A stretch of 64,000 nt of DNA, from positions 1-64,000 of the forward strand of contig NZ_VSEY01000002.1 in the NCBI RefSeq assembly GCF_008086045.1. Reading direction: 5' to 3'. The notes beneath the pieces were generated by a model. It saw only the letters and a program-made list of their open reading frames with translations, ran no database searches and was not told where the DNA came from. Shown here piece after piece: positions 8,166 to 17,342 of this stretch (position 1 is the first letter of the stretch; each line of letters opens with the position of its first letter). This stretch comes from Nonomuraea sp. PA05. GTDB taxonomy: Bacteria > Actinomycetota > Actinomycetes > Streptosporangiales > Streptosporangiaceae. Both the position numbers and the translations under genes were made by a program.

Positions 8166-8924
8166 ATGGGGGTGGCCGACGCGTACGAGAGATCGGCGGA
8201 GTTCCTCGACGTGATGATCGCGCCCGCCTGGGCGGCGCTGGGGCCGGCGCTGGCACGGGCACTGCGCGGGGTCACCGGCCCCGTCGTGGACGTGGGCGCG
8301 GGCGGCGGGCACGGCACGCGGGTGATCGCGGACGCGGTCCCCGGCGCGCCGATCGTGGCGGTCGAGCCGTCGCCGGGGCTGCGGGCCGCCCTGCTGGCCC
8401 GCGTCTGCGAGGACGCCGGGCTGCGCGACCGGGTGACCGTCCTGCCGGAGCGGCTGTTCGGCCCGCCCCCGCCCGACCGGCCGGACGACCCGACCCTGCC
8501 CGACCGGCTGGGTGCCGTTGTCCTGATGAACGTCATCGGGCACTTCGACGCGGCCGCGCGCGACCGCCTCTGGCGGTTGCTGGCCGACCGGCTCGTGCCC
8601 GGCGGCCGGGCGGTGCTGAACCTGCCGCCGCCCGCCCAGCCGGTCGCCGTCCCCCTGACGCGGTTCTGCGACATCCGGGCGGGACGGCGCAGGTACGAGG
8701 GGTGGGGCCGGGCCGAACCCGCCGGGCCGGGCCTGGTCACCTGGCACATGACGTACCGGACGTTCGACGCCGACCGGCCGGTCGGCGAGGTGACGGCGAG
8801 CTACGACTGGTGGGTGCTCGACCAGAAGCGGCTGGAGGCGGAGACGGGCGAGCACGGCCTGCTGGCGTCCGGCACCGGTCCGGTAGAGCTCGGCATGTAC
8901 GTCATCCAGCGGGCCGCCGGGTGA
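8166..8924 (+). CDS. Class I SAM-dependent methyltransferase
   Basis: The protein has a Rossmann methyltransferase core. Motif I is VVDVGAGGGHGTRV, the acidic end of strand 2 is VAVEPSPGL, motif II/III is GAVVLMNVIGHFD and a post-III loop is LVPGGRAVLNLPP. Starts at ATG 8154, ATG 8166 and GTG 8172 are all in frame. GGGTGAGGG at 8156-8164 suits 8172 best, and 8166 is a compromise. The substrate is unknown. The Zur-like box upstream suggests expression under zinc limitation. The 3' end overlaps the convergent SRPBCC gene by 23 bp. Confidence 0.8.
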   Translation: MGVADAYERSAEFLDVMIAPAWAALGPALARALRGVTGPVVDVGAGGGHGTRVIADAVPGAPIVAVEPSPGLRAALLARVCEDAGLRDRVTVLPERLFGPPPPDRPDDPTLPDRLGAVVLMNVIGHFDAAARDRLWRLLADRLVPGGRAVLNLPPPAQPVAVPLTRFCDIRAGRRRYEGWGRAEPAGPGLVTWHMTYRTFDADRPVGEVTASYDWWVLDQKRLEAETGEHGLLASGTGPVELGMYVIQRAAG

Positions 8925-9369
8925 CCACCTCCGCGATGTGCGCGTTGCGGCGGACGATGAGCCTGGTCAGGTAGCGCTCCAGCACCAGGATCTCCGCCAG
9001 CCGGCCCAGCGGGGGCAGGGGGGCGGCGAAGTCGACGACGTCCGTCATGAGCGTGGCCGCGCCGTCGTCGGCCGCCTCGAACGTGTGGGCGTGGCGCCAG
9101 CGCCGGAACGGGCCCGTCACCTGCTCGTCCACGAAGTACGCAGGGCGGGTGCAGGCGCTGATCGTGGAGGTGAGGTGCCAGGTCAGGCCGAAGTGGCGGG
9201 CGCGCCAAGTGACCTGGTCGCCCAGGGCGAGCCGCCCTGACGTGACGCCCGCCACCGCCCGCTCGCCCGTGTGGGCGAACGCGGAGGTGTGCAGGTCCAC
9301 CGACAGGGACGTGTCGAAGACGACCGGGGGCGGCGCCTGGACGAGGGTGATCACCTCGAAGCGGGGCAA
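8902..9369 (-). CDS. SRPBCC-family (cyclase/dehydrase-like) ligand-binding protein
   Basis: The 155-residue protein begins FEVITLVQAPPPVVFDTSLSVDLH, the usual first strand and helix of the START/Bet v 1-like SRPBCC fold. Later segments DQVTWRARHFGLTWHLTSTI and MTDVVDFAAPLPPLGRLAEILVLERYL match the curved sheet and long C-terminal helix. Such proteins bind hydrophobic ligands or act as cyclases/dehydratases in polyketide pathways; no polyketide genes are near, so the role is unassigned. It lies 10 bp downstream of the nitronate monooxygenase gene on the same strand. Confidence 0.8.
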   Translation of the reverse strand: MPRFEVITLVQAPPPVVFDTSLSVDLHTSAFAHTGERAVAGVTSGRLALGDQVTWRARHFGLTWHLTSTISACTRPAYFVDEQVTGPFRRWRHAHTFEAADDGAATLMTDVVDFAAPLPPLGRLAEILVLERYLTRLIVRRNAHIAEVVTRRPAG

Positions 9370-9379
9370 GCGGCGTCTC

Positions 9380-10339
9380 CTAGAAGCGGCGGAGCAGTTC
9401 GTCGGCTGCGGCGAAGGTGGCGACCACGTCGGCAGCGGTCCGCACCCCCTCCCCCACGCCCTTCACCAGGCCCACTCCCTGACCGGCGTACACGTAGGCG
9501 GTGTCGAAGTCGCCCGCCGTCCGTGCCGCCGCCAGCTCCTCGCGCGCCGCCTCGTCCCCGGCCAGTTCCTCCTCCCGCCCTTCCCACCGCCCGAAGAACG
9601 CGTTACGCAACGCCCGCCCGCCGAACTCCGGCGGCCAGGCCAGCCGCTGCGCCACGTCGAAGACCCGCCCGTACGCGGTGCCGGTCTCCTCGGTGGCCAG
9701 CACCCGCGCCCGGGCGGCCCCGGACAGCAGCGTCTCGGCGCACCCGAGGAACGCCGTCCCCGCCCAGCCGCCCGCAGCGCCGGCGGCGAGGACGGCGGCC
9801 AGGCCACGGGCGGTGGCGATGCCGCCGGCGGCGAGCACCGGGACGGTCACCTCCTCCAGCACCCCCTGCAGCAGCGGCAGCATGGCCACCTCGGCGCGCC
9901 CGTGCCCGCCGCCCTCGCCGCCCCTGGCGACCACGACGTCCGCCCCGGCGGCCTCCGCCTGGAGCGCTTCCCTGGTGGTGCCCGCCTGGACGGCGACGGT
10001 GATGCCGGCGTCGCGCAGCGGCCGGACGTACGGGGTGAAGTCCCCGAAGCTCACGGAGACCAGCGCGGGCCGGGCCTCCAGGGCGGCGGCGAGCTGGTCG
10101 GGGTGGCCGGGCAGTGCCCAGGCCATCAGCCCGATGCCGTACGGCCGCCCGCCGGCGGCGGCGACGGCGGCCTGTTCGGCGATCCACGAGCCGGGCGCGG
10201 AGGCGGGCACGCCGATCATGCCGAGCGCGCCCGCCGAGGAGACGGCGGCGGCCAGCCGCCCGTCCCCGACGCTCGCCATCGGCGCGCCGACCAGCGGCAC
10301 GTCCAGCCCGAAACGCTCGGTCAGCCAGGTACGTGGCAT
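9380..10339 (-). CDS. Nitronate monooxygenase / 2-nitropropane dioxygenase-like FMN enzyme
   Basis: The 319-residue TIM-barrel protein has LVGAPMASVGDGRLAAAVSSAG at the N-terminus, the phosphate-binding stretch VVARGGEGGGHGR, which supplies the likely catalytic histidine, and LAAGGIATARGLAAVLAAGA for the FMN phosphate. This pattern is standard for class I nitronate monooxygenases, which oxidise toxic alkyl nitronates with FMN and oxygen; some relatives are enoyl reductases. It is probably co-transcribed with the SRPBCC gene. Confidence 0.88.
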   Translation of the reverse strand: MPRTWLTERFGLDVPLVGAPMASVGDGRLAAAVSSAGALGMIGVPASAPGSWIAEQAAVAAAGGRPYGIGLMAWALPGHPDQLAAALEARPALVSVSFGDFTPYVRPLRDAGITVAVQAGTTREALQAEAAGADVVVARGGEGGGHGRAEVAMLPLLQGVLEEVTVPVLAAGGIATARGLAAVLAAGAAGGWAGTAFLGCAETLLSGAARARVLATEETGTAYGRVFDVAQRLAWPPEFGGRALRNAFFGRWEGREEELAGDEAAREELAAARTAGDFDTAYVYAGQGVGLVKGVGEGVRTAADVVATFAAADELLRRF

Positions 10340-10396
10340 GTGTCGCTCCTCAAGCCCGCGCTCTCACGGCGGGCGGCTCTCGGCCTGCGCGACCGG

Positions 10397-10633
10397 TTAC
10401 TGCAGGTAGCTCTCGACCTGGGAGACCGGCGCCGCCTGGGCGTCGTCCGGGTCGAGCCCGGCCGACTGCCGGGCGCGGCGGCGGCGCAGCAGGTCCCAGC
10501 ACTGGTCGAGGGTCTCCTCCAGGTGGGCGATCCGGGCGTGCTGCTCGGGCCCCGCGGACTCGCGCTGGGAGAGCAGCTCGTGCTCCTCGTCCACGAGGGC
10601 GTGAATGCGCTGGAGAATCTGCTGGTCGTCCAT
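10397..10633 (-). CDS. DUF2630 family protein
   Basis: This small 78-residue, highly charged, mostly helical protein reads MDDQQILQRIHALVDEEHEL. It has the conserved family segments LVDEEHEL and RIAHLEETLDQCWDLLRRRRA and ends VESYLQ. The start is the ATG at 10633 behind GGAAGG; upstream in-frame codons are Arg/Pro-rich and unsupported. DUF2630 proteins are widespread in actinobacteria and have no known function. Confidence 0.88.
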   Translation of the reverse strand: MDDQQILQRIHALVDEEHELLSQRESAGPEQHARIAHLEETLDQCWDLLRRRRARQSAGLDPDDAQAAPVSQVESYLQ

Positions 10634-10933
10634 CCGATGCCTTCCGTTCGCGGGACCCGCCGTGCCAGGTGAGGATCCACCGTACATGGCCCGGCGGCGC
10701 GGCCTCGCACCGGCCGGAGGCGAATTTCTCGCACCACGCATATCGGCGCGGCAATAAATTTCAGCCGCCTCCCCGGCGGAGGTCCGCTATTCGAGATGCG
10801 TAATCTTCTTATTCCGTTCCAGGAAGTACCGTTCCAAGGTCGCTTACGTCGATCATGGGTCGCGGCAAATCAAGATCCGTGTGCAATCGTACGGTCCTGT
10901 TGGTGAAAAGCCGCGCGCTGCAGGGTGATGTGT
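10634..10933. other. Intergenic region upstream of the AfsR-like regulator
   Basis: No gene is supported in these 300 bp. Its central part (10720-10930) is clearly more AT-rich than its surroundings, as expected for promoters. A direct repeat CCGTTCCA occurs at 10814 and 10829, 15 bp apart. It could be a regulator site for the AfsR-like gene. Confidence 0.5.
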
Positions 10934-12847
10934 ATGGATTTCAAGATCCTCGGGCCGATCGAGGTTCGTACCTCTCTCGGGAGACCGATCGTGCTCGGCC
11001 GCAGAAAACAACGGGTGCTGCTGGCCGCCCTGCTGCTCAACGTGGGAAAGGCGATACCCAGCCGGCGCATGCTCGACTGGCTCTGGGGCGAACGTGCGCC
11101 CGCCACCGCGGAGTCGAACCTCTACACCTACATCTCCGCGCTGCGCAAGGTGCTCGGTTCCCCCTCTCGCATCGAGGCGGGCTCGAACGGTTACATGCTG
11201 CGCGTCACGCCGGGCGAGGTGGATGTCACGCTGTTCGAGGATCTCGCCGCGCAGGGGCAGCTGGCGTTGTCGGCCGGCCGGCACGACGTCGCGCTCGAAC
11301 GGCTGACGCGGGCCCTGTGCCTGTGGCGTGGCGAGTCCGTCCTGGAGGAGTTACCCCTGCCCGCGCCGCTGCGCTGTGAGGCGGCGCGGCTGGAGCGGCT
11401 GCGGGCGACCGTCGTGGACGCCTCGCTGGAGGCCAGGCTGGCGCTCGGCCAGCACGGCGAGATGCTCGCCGACCTGGAGACGCTGACCCACAGGGACCCG
11501 CTGAACGAGCGGCTGCGGACCCAGCTCATGCTGGCGTTGTACCGTTCCGGCCGCAGGGCCGACGCGCTGACCGTCTACCAGAGCGCGCGGATGACGCTGG
11601 CCGCGGAGGTCGGCATCGATCCGGGACCCGACCTGGTCCGCATGCACCAGCGCATCCTGGCCGACGACCCGGCGCTGACGCCGCCGCCCGCCGTCGCCGC
11701 GCGCAGGGCGCCGGCCGAGTTGCCCATCGGCGCGGCGGCCTTCACCGGCCGCGGCGCCGAGGTCTCCCGCCTGTGCACGAAGCTGGGCGCCGTCGCGGGC
11801 ACGGCCGCCATCTCGGCGATCACCGGCGCCGCCGGGGTCGGCAAGTCGGCGCTGGCCGTGCACGTCGCCCACCAGGTCGCGGGCCGCTACCCGGACGGCC
11901 GGCTCTACGTGGACCTGCACGGCTCCACACCCGGCGTCGCGCCGCTGCATCCCGCCGACGTCCTGGCCCGCCTGCTGCGCTCGCTCGGCGACGACGCGGC
12001 GGCGGGGCCCGAGGGGCGGCTCGGCGTGGACGAGGCCGCGGCCCGCTTCCGTTCGCTGACCGACGGCAGGCACCTGCTGCTCCTGCTGGACAACGCCCGC
12101 GACGCCGCGCAGGTGCGCCCGCTGCTGCCGGCCAGCCCCACCTGCCGCGTGCTGGTCACCGCGCGCAGGATGCTCACCTCACTGGACGGCGCCGCGCACT
12201 TCCGCCTGGGTGTGATGACCGAGGAGGAGACCGGCATGCTGCTCGGCCGCCTGATCGGCGAGGAGCGCGTGGCGGCCGAGCAGCGGGCGGCGGGCGCGAT
12301 CGTCCGGCTGTGCGGAGGGCTGCCGCTGGCGGTCAGGATCGCCGCCGCCCGGCTGATCGCCCGTCCCGGGCTGTCGCTGCGCGCCCTGGCCGACCGGCTG
12401 GCGGTCGAGGAGCACCGCCTGTCCGAGCTGCAGGCCGACGACCAGGCCGTGCGGGCGTACTTCATGATGAGCTACCGCAGCCTGGACACCGAGTCGTCGC
12501 GGATGTTCCGGCTGCTGAGCCTGCTCGGCGGCGGCGCCATCAGCGTCACGGCCGCCGCGGCGCTGGCCGACCGCTCCGAGCCGCGCGCCGGCGACCTGCT
12601 GGACCACCTGGCCGAGGCCCAGCTCCTGGAGGTGTGCGGGCACGACCGGTACCGCATGCACGACCTGCTCTGCCTGTTCGCGCGCGAGCGCGCCAGGGAG
12701 GAGGACACCGAGGAGGACCAGGCGCAGGCCGTCCGGCGGGCGCGCCGCGACGTCTGGACGCCGCCCGCCGGGCCGCCCCTGCACCCCGCCGTCCCGGCCG
12801 CCCAGGCATCGGCCCAGCCGATCACCTACATGCCCGTGAGGAGCTGA
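10934..12847 (+). CDS. AfsR/SARP-type transcriptional regulator with NB-ARC domain
   Basis: I start at the third possible codon (ATG 10934, MDFKILGPIEV), the canonical SARP N-terminus, with AGGGTGA upstream. Residues 1-95 form an OmpR-like winged helix, followed by a bacterial transcriptional activation domain (about 95-245, ending VGIDPGPDLVRMHQRIL). Then comes an NB-ARC/STAND ATPase with P-loop GAAGVGKSA, LLLLLDNARDA as Walker B and CGGLPLAVRIAAARL. The C-terminal tetratricopeptide repeats of full AfsR are absent, so this is a shortened form of 637 residues. It opens the aminotransferase/UbiA gene set and is the likely activator of that island. Confidence 0.9.
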   Translation: MDFKILGPIEVRTSLGRPIVLGRRKQRVLLAALLLNVGKAIPSRRMLDWLWGERAPATAESNLYTYISALRKVLGSPSRIEAGSNGYMLRVTPGEVDVTLFEDLAAQGQLALSAGRHDVALERLTRALCLWRGESVLEELPLPAPLRCEAARLERLRATVVDASLEARLALGQHGEMLADLETLTHRDPLNERLRTQLMLALYRSGRRADALTVYQSARMTLAAEVGIDPGPDLVRMHQRILADDPALTPPPAVAARRAPAELPIGAAAFTGRGAEVSRLCTKLGAVAGTAAISAITGAAGVGKSALAVHVAHQVAGRYPDGRLYVDLHGSTPGVAPLHPADVLARLLRSLGDDAAAGPEGRLGVDEAAARFRSLTDGRHLLLLLDNARDAAQVRPLLPASPTCRVLVTARRMLTSLDGAAHFRLGVMTEEETGMLLGRLIGEERVAAEQRAAGAIVRLCGGLPLAVRIAAARLIARPGLSLRALADRLAVEEHRLSELQADDQAVRAYFMMSYRSLDTESSRMFRLLSLLGGGAISVTAAAALADRSEPRAGDLLDHLAEAQLLEVCGHDRYRMHDLLCLFARERAREEDTEEDQAQAVRRARRDVWTPPAGPPLHPAVPAAQASAQPITYMPVRS

Positions 12848-12871
12848 GACCGGGAAATCATCCGCATTCAC

Positions 12872-12898
12872 CGGGAGATTCGATCGATAAGTCTCCCG
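12872..12898. terminator. Inverted repeat after the AfsR-like gene
   Basis: CGGGAGA (12872-12878) and TCTCCCG (12892-12898) are exact 7-bp arms around a 13-base loop. It sits 24 bp after the stop codon without a T-run. It may be a weak terminator or an operator for the downstream operon. Confidence 0.35.
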
Positions 12899-13078
12899 AA
12901 GATCCACTCCCAGCGCTTTTCTTCTTCACTGTCACGCCGCCCGCCGTCCACCTATACACATTTGTATGGCACGGGGTGTAGCCGGATTCGACATTGTTGG
13001 CGCCATGTCTCACCTTTTCTCGCCGCCGAGAAGAAGGCCGGGCACCAGCGGAATTCGCGCGAACCGGGAAGGGCGGCC

Positions 13079-14512
13079 GTGTCCGAGCTCATCGGCGTAG
13101 ACGAGTGTGAAAGTTTCACCGTAAAACAGGTCCAGGATCTGTACAGAAGGTATGTCAGCCGCAGCCAGGTCAACCTCATGACCTCCTTCGGTTTCGGCCG
13201 GGAACTCGTCGAGAGCGCGCAGGGCGCGCGGATCAGGACGCGCGACGGCCGCGAGGTGCTTGACGTCACCGGCGGGGTGGGGGTGCTCAACCACGGCCAC
13301 AACCACCCCCGCATCCTGGAGGCGCGGCGCCGTTTCGCCGAGCGCCGGCGGATGGAGGTGCACAAGGCGTTCTTCTCGCCGTACGTGGCCGCGCTCAGCC
13401 ACAACATCGCCGAGCTGCTGCCGGGCGACCTGAACATCTCCTACTTCCCGAACTCCGGCGCCGAGGCGAACGAGGGCGCCGTCAAGATGGCGTACAAGTA
13501 CCACGGGGGCCGCCGCAACACGATCCTCCGCTCCGACATCAGCTTCCACGGCAAGACCCTGGGCGCGGGCAGCCTGACGGGCTCGTCGGAGAACTCCTTC
13601 CGCTTCCCCGGCCTGCCCGGCATCGTCGTCCACCCGTACGGCGACCTCGCGGCCGTCCGCGCGGCCGTCGAGGCGGCCCGCACGCCCGGCGGCGAGTGCG
13701 ACGTCTACGCGATCATGGTGGAGCCGTACAGCGCGTCGAGCATGCGCTGCTGGTCGGAGAGCGACCTGTACGAGCTGCGCCGGCTCTGCGACGCCCACGA
13801 CATCATGCTGATCTTCGACGAGGTGTACACGGGCTGGGGCAAGACGGGCAGCCTCTTCTACTTCATGCGCTACCCGGACCTGCTGCCCGACGTCCTCGTC
13901 TACTCCAAGTCGCTCGGCGGCGGCAAGGCGTCGATCGCCGGTTACACCGCCCGCGAGCGCGTCTTCCGCAAGGCCTACGACCGGCTCTCGGACGTCATCC
14001 TGCACAGCACCACGTACTACGGGTTCGGCGAGGAGACCGTCACCGCGATCGAGGCCGTCAACATCATCGTCGAGGACGACTACCCCGCCAGGGCGCGGCA
14101 GATCGAGCGCATCCTCGGCCCCGGCCTGAACAACATCTGCAAGCGCCACCCCGACGTGGTCGGCCGGGTGAGCGGGGTGGGCGCGCTGTGGGGCGTGTTC
14201 CTGAGCGGCGGCCCCAGGGTGCTCGACCTGGCGGCCAAGCTCGCGCCGGGCTTCTCCGGCGACCCGCAGTTCCGCACCAAGCTGATCACGCTGTCGGTGA
14301 TCGCGGAGCTCTACCGCGAGCACGGCATCGTCTCCTACTACAGCCCGAACGCCGACAACCCCCTGGTCGTCGCGCCGACCCTGGCCATCGAGCCGGAGGA
14401 CGTCGAGTACTTCCTGGACAGCCTCGACAAGACGCTGGCCAAGGGCCTGCCGCGGCTGCTCGCCCGGTTCGTACGGGAGAAGGTGGGGTCGCGATGGCCC
14501 GCCGGGTCGTAG
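13079..14512 (+). CDS. Class III pyridoxal-phosphate aminotransferase
   Basis: GTG at 13079 follows GGGAAGGG and gives 477 residues. The fold-type I class III signature is clear. SGAEANEGAVKMAYKYH precedes the cofactor ring, FHGKTLGAGSLTG follows, Asp247 in LIFDEVYTGWGKTG pairs with the pyridine nitrogen, and Lys283 in GGGKASIAGYT forms the Schiff base. It resembles acetylornithine/4-aminobutyrate-type enzymes that transfer an amino group from or to an omega position. It overlaps the epimerase gene by 19 bp, so both probably work in one pathway, perhaps making an amino-containing building block. The substrate is unknown. Confidence 0.88.
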   Translation: MSELIGVDECESFTVKQVQDLYRRYVSRSQVNLMTSFGFGRELVESAQGARIRTRDGREVLDVTGGVGVLNHGHNHPRILEARRRFAERRRMEVHKAFFSPYVAALSHNIAELLPGDLNISYFPNSGAEANEGAVKMAYKYHGGRRNTILRSDISFHGKTLGAGSLTGSSENSFRFPGLPGIVVHPYGDLAAVRAAVEAARTPGGECDVYAIMVEPYSASSMRCWSESDLYELRRLCDAHDIMLIFDEVYTGWGKTGSLFYFMRYPDLLPDVLVYSKSLGGGKASIAGYTARERVFRKAYDRLSDVILHSTTYYGFGEETVTAIEAVNIIVEDDYPARARQIERILGPGLNNICKRHPDVVGRVSGVGALWGVFLSGGPRVLDLAAKLAPGFSGDPQFRTKLITLSVIAELYREHGIVSYYSPNADNPLVVAPTLAIEPEDVEYFLDSLDKTLAKGLPRLLARFVREKVGSRWPAGS

Positions 14513-15528
14513 TCACCGGCAGCGCCGGGATGCTCGGCGGCCACCTGACCCGCAGGCTCGCGCTCGACGGCCACCACGTGGTCGGGGTGGACCTGCGCCC
14601 CCCGGCCGATCCGCTGCCCGCGGTGGAGCACCGGATCGGCGACGTGCGCGACCTGCCGCTGATGACGGAGGTCATGACCGGCGCGGACGCGGTCGTCCAC
14701 TGCGCGGGCGCGCTGCCGAGCTATCCGGCCGAGCAGATCCACGACCTGATCGTCACGGGGACCGGCACGGTCCTGGAGGCCGGGCGCCTGGCGGGCGTGG
14801 AGCGGCTGGTGCACATCTCCTCCACCGCCGTGTACGGCCTGCCGGAGCTGGTGCCCACCCCTGAGGACCATCCGCGCGCCCCGGTCGACCCCTACACCAG
14901 GGCGAAGGCGGCGGCGGAGGAACTGGCGGAGAAGTACCGGGCCAACGGCATGTGCGTGCCCGTCCTGCGCCCCAAGACGTTCCTCGGCCCCGGCCGGATG
15001 GGCCTGTTCGCGATGTTGTTCGAGTGGGCCGAGGAGGGCCGCAACTTCCCGGTGCTCGGCAAGGGGGACAAGCGCATCCAGATGTTCGCGATCGAGGACC
15101 TGGTGGACGCCGTGACCCTCGTGCTCGACGCGCCCGCCCCCGTCGCGGACGACACCTACAACCTGGCCGCCGCCGAGTTCGGCACGCTGCGCGAGGACTT
15201 CCAGGCGGTGCTCGACGCGGCCGGCCACGGCAAGCGGGTCGTCTCGCTGCCCGCCGGACCGGCCCTGGCCGGGCTGCGGCTGCTGGAGCGCAGCCGGCTG
15301 TCCCCGGTGTACGGGCGGCTGGCACGCAAGCTGCTCGCCGACTCCTACGTCAGCATCGACAAGGCCCGTGAACGGCTCGGCTTCCGCCCGGGGCTGTCCA
15401 ACAGGGACGCGATCCTGCGCACGTACGCGTGGTGGCGGGAGAACCGGGCGACCGGCGCGAGGCGCGGCGCGACCAGCCGGGACGCGTGGCGGCAGGGTGC
15501 GCTGTCGCTGGCGAAGGTCTTCTTCTGA
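14494..15528 (+). CDS. NAD(P)-dependent epimerase/dehydratase (extended SDR)
   Basis: The 344-residue protein starts with the dinucleotide motif VVVTGSAGMLGGHL and has DAVVHCAGALP, the serine motif LVHISSTAVYG and the catalytic YTRAK. These are hallmarks of extended short-chain dehydrogenases acting on nucleotide sugars or 3-beta-hydroxysteroid-like substrates. A hydrophobic C-terminal half is present but no clear membrane anchor. The start overlaps the aminotransferase end and is preceded by GGAGAAGGTGGGG. Next to a UbiA polyprenyl-phosphate transferase, a sugar-lipid epimerisation role is possible but unproven. Confidence 0.88.
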   Translation: MARRVVVTGSAGMLGGHLTRRLALDGHHVVGVDLRPPADPLPAVEHRIGDVRDLPLMTEVMTGADAVVHCAGALPSYPAEQIHDLIVTGTGTVLEAGRLAGVERLVHISSTAVYGLPELVPTPEDHPRAPVDPYTRAKAAAEELAEKYRANGMCVPVLRPKTFLGPGRMGLFAMLFEWAEEGRNFPVLGKGDKRIQMFAIEDLVDAVTLVLDAPAPVADDTYNLAAAEFGTLREDFQAVLDAAGHGKRVVSLPAGPALAGLRLLERSRLSPVYGRLARKLLADSYVSIDKARERLGFRPGLSNRDAILRTYAWWRENRATGARRGATSRDAWRQGALSLAKVFF

Positions 15529-15544
15529 GCTATCGGGGTGAAGC

Positions 15545-16525
15545 ATGCGCCTTGTCGAATCGCCTGACGTTCCAGACAGCCCGCAGCGCCAAGGGGCCGC
15601 CCAGGAGGTGACACAGGAGGTGGTGCAGGAGCGGGCCGTGGAGACCCGCAGGCGTCCGATCGCGGATCTGGCCGCCCTGATCCGCCCCTCCCACGCGGCC
15701 AAGGCGATCCTGCTCGTGCCCGTGGCGCTCATCGGCGCGACCGCGCCCAGCCCGGCCGAGGTGGCCGGCGTGCTGTGGGCCACGGTGGCGTTCATGGTCG
15801 CCTCCGCCGCCGTCTACATCGGCAACGACATCGCCGACCGGCACCGCGACCGGCTCCACCCGGTCAAGTGCCACCGGCCCATCGCGGCCGGGCGGGTGGG
15901 GGTGCCGACCGCCGCGGTCTGCTGCGCCGTCCTGCTGGCGGTGCTCGCGGCCGTCGTCGCGCGGGCGCCGGTGGAGTCCTGGCCGGTGCTGGTCTACCTG
16001 GTGCTCAACATCGCCTACAGCCGCCTGCTCAAGCACCTCCCGCTGATCGACGTGGGCACGGTCGCCGCCGGGTTCGTGCTGCGCGTCGTGCAGGGGTACG
16101 AGGTGACCGGCGACCGGGTGCCCGGCTGGCTGCTGGTCACGGTGTTCTCGATGGCGCTGCTGCTGCTCATCGGCAAGCGCCGCCAGGAGCTGCTGGAGGG
16201 CGGGGCCGTGCACCGGCCCGCGCTGTGCGGCTACTCGATGGAGCTGACCAACTGGCTGCTGCAGATCGCCTCCGTGCTGGCCCTCGTGTCCGGCCTGATG
16301 TACCTGCGCGACGAGGGGCCGTTCGGCCCGCAGCACGGCCCGACGGCCATGATGCTGTCCACCCCGTTCGCGCTGTTCGCCCTCTTCCGGTACCTGCAGA
16401 TCCAGCTCGTGCACAACGAGGGCGGCGACCCGGTGCGGGTGCTGCTGCGCGACCGCGTGATGGTCGCCAACTCGATGGTGTGGGCCGCCGCCCTGGGCGT
16501 GACGCTCGTGCTCGTCCACCTGTGA
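15545..16525 (+). CDS. UbiA-family prenyltransferase, decaprenyl-phosphate phosphoribosyltransferase-like
   Basis: The 326-residue protein has about eight membrane helices. The first Asp-rich motif is N94-D95-x-x-D98-x-x-x-D102 (GNDIADRHRDRLHPVK), followed by CHRPIAAG. That combination resembles decaprenyl-phosphate phosphoribose synthase (Rv3806c type), which joins PRPP to polyprenyl phosphate, more than it resembles quinone-pathway UbiA. A second motif is LIDVGTVAAGFVLR. The first ~35 residues are an unusual hydrophilic tail. It follows the epimerase by 16 bp. I infer that it makes a polyprenyl-phosphoryl sugar donor for the glycosyltransferases further downstream. Confidence 0.85.
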   Translation: MRLVESPDVPDSPQRQGAAQEVTQEVVQERAVETRRRPIADLAALIRPSHAAKAILLVPVALIGATAPSPAEVAGVLWATVAFMVASAAVYIGNDIADRHRDRLHPVKCHRPIAAGRVGVPTAAVCCAVLLAVLAAVVARAPVESWPVLVYLVLNIAYSRLLKHLPLIDVGTVAAGFVLRVVQGYEVTGDRVPGWLLVTVFSMALLLLIGKRRQELLEGGAVHRPALCGYSMELTNWLLQIASVLALVSGLMYLRDEGPFGPQHGPTAMMLSTPFALFALFRYLQIQLVHNEGGDPVRVLLRDRVMVANSMVWAAALGVTLVLVHL

Positions 16526-16562
16526 GAACGATGGCGATGAGAACGATTGTGAGAGGAAGGCG

Positions 16563-17342
16563 ATGGACGTCCGCTTACTGGGACCGGTCGAGGTGAGCGC
16601 CGGGAACCGCGGTGTCCCCTGTGTCCCCCTGGGGCCGCCGCAGCGACGCGCGGTGCTGGCCGCCCTGGCGATCGACGCCTACCGGCCCGTCTCGCTCGGC
16701 ACGCTGATCGAGCGGGTCTGGGACGATCCGCCGGACCGGGCGGCCGACTCGCTGTACGCCCACATCGCCCGCCTGCGGCAGGCGCTGACCGCGACCGGGG
16801 TGCGCATCGAGCGCCGCGACGGCGGCTACACGCTCGACGTCGACCCGGACCGGGTGGACGCCTACCGGTTCCGGCGGCTGGCCAAGCAGGCGCAGCAACG
16901 CGCCTGCGACGACCCCGCCAGGGTCCGGATGCTGGCCGAGGCGATGGCGCTGTGGCGCGGCGCGCCGCTCACCGGCATCCCCGGGGAGTGGGCCGCCCGC
17001 ACGCGGTACGGCATCGAGCAGCAGTTCGTCGGCGCGGTCGTCACCTGGGCGCAGGCCCACCTGCGGCTGGGGCGGCCCGACATCGTGGTCACCGAGCTGA
17101 CGCCGCTGGTGCCGCGCTACCCGCTCGCGGAGCCGCTGGCCAGCATGCTGATGCGCGGCCTGTGCGAGCTGGGACGCGGCGCGGAGGCGGTCGCCCTGTA
17201 CGCCCGGCTGCGCGGCTACCTCGCCCGCCAGCTCGGCGTCGAGCCCGGCCCGGAGCTGCGCGCGCTGCACCTGCGCATCCTGCGCGCGGGCACGGGCCAG
17301 GCGCCTCGCCCGGCCCTGCTGTACGCCCAGGTCACCGGGTGA
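16563..17342 (+). CDS. Short SARP-family regulator (DNA-binding + BTAD only)
   Basis: The 259-residue protein starts MDVRLLGPVEV. It contains the OmpR-like winged helix (RRAVLAALAIDAYRPVSLGTLIERVWDD and DSLYAHIARLRQAL) followed by the bacterial transcriptional activation domain ending LGVEPGPELRALHLRIL. No ATPase domain is present. Small SARPs of this kind activate adjacent biosynthetic operons by binding short direct repeats. It is the second SARP in 7 kb. Its 3' end overlaps the convergent EEP gene by 11 bp. Confidence 0.9.
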   Translation: MDVRLLGPVEVSAGNRGVPCVPLGPPQRRAVLAALAIDAYRPVSLGTLIERVWDDPPDRAADSLYAHIARLRQALTATGVRIERRDGGYTLDVDPDRVDAYRFRRLAKQAQQRACDDPARVRMLAEAMALWRGAPLTGIPGEWAARTRYGIEQQFVGAVVTWAQAHLRLGRPDIVVTELTPLVPRYPLAEPLASMLMRGLCELGRGAEAVALYARLRGYLARQLGVEPGPELRALHLRILRAGTGQAPRPALLYAQVTG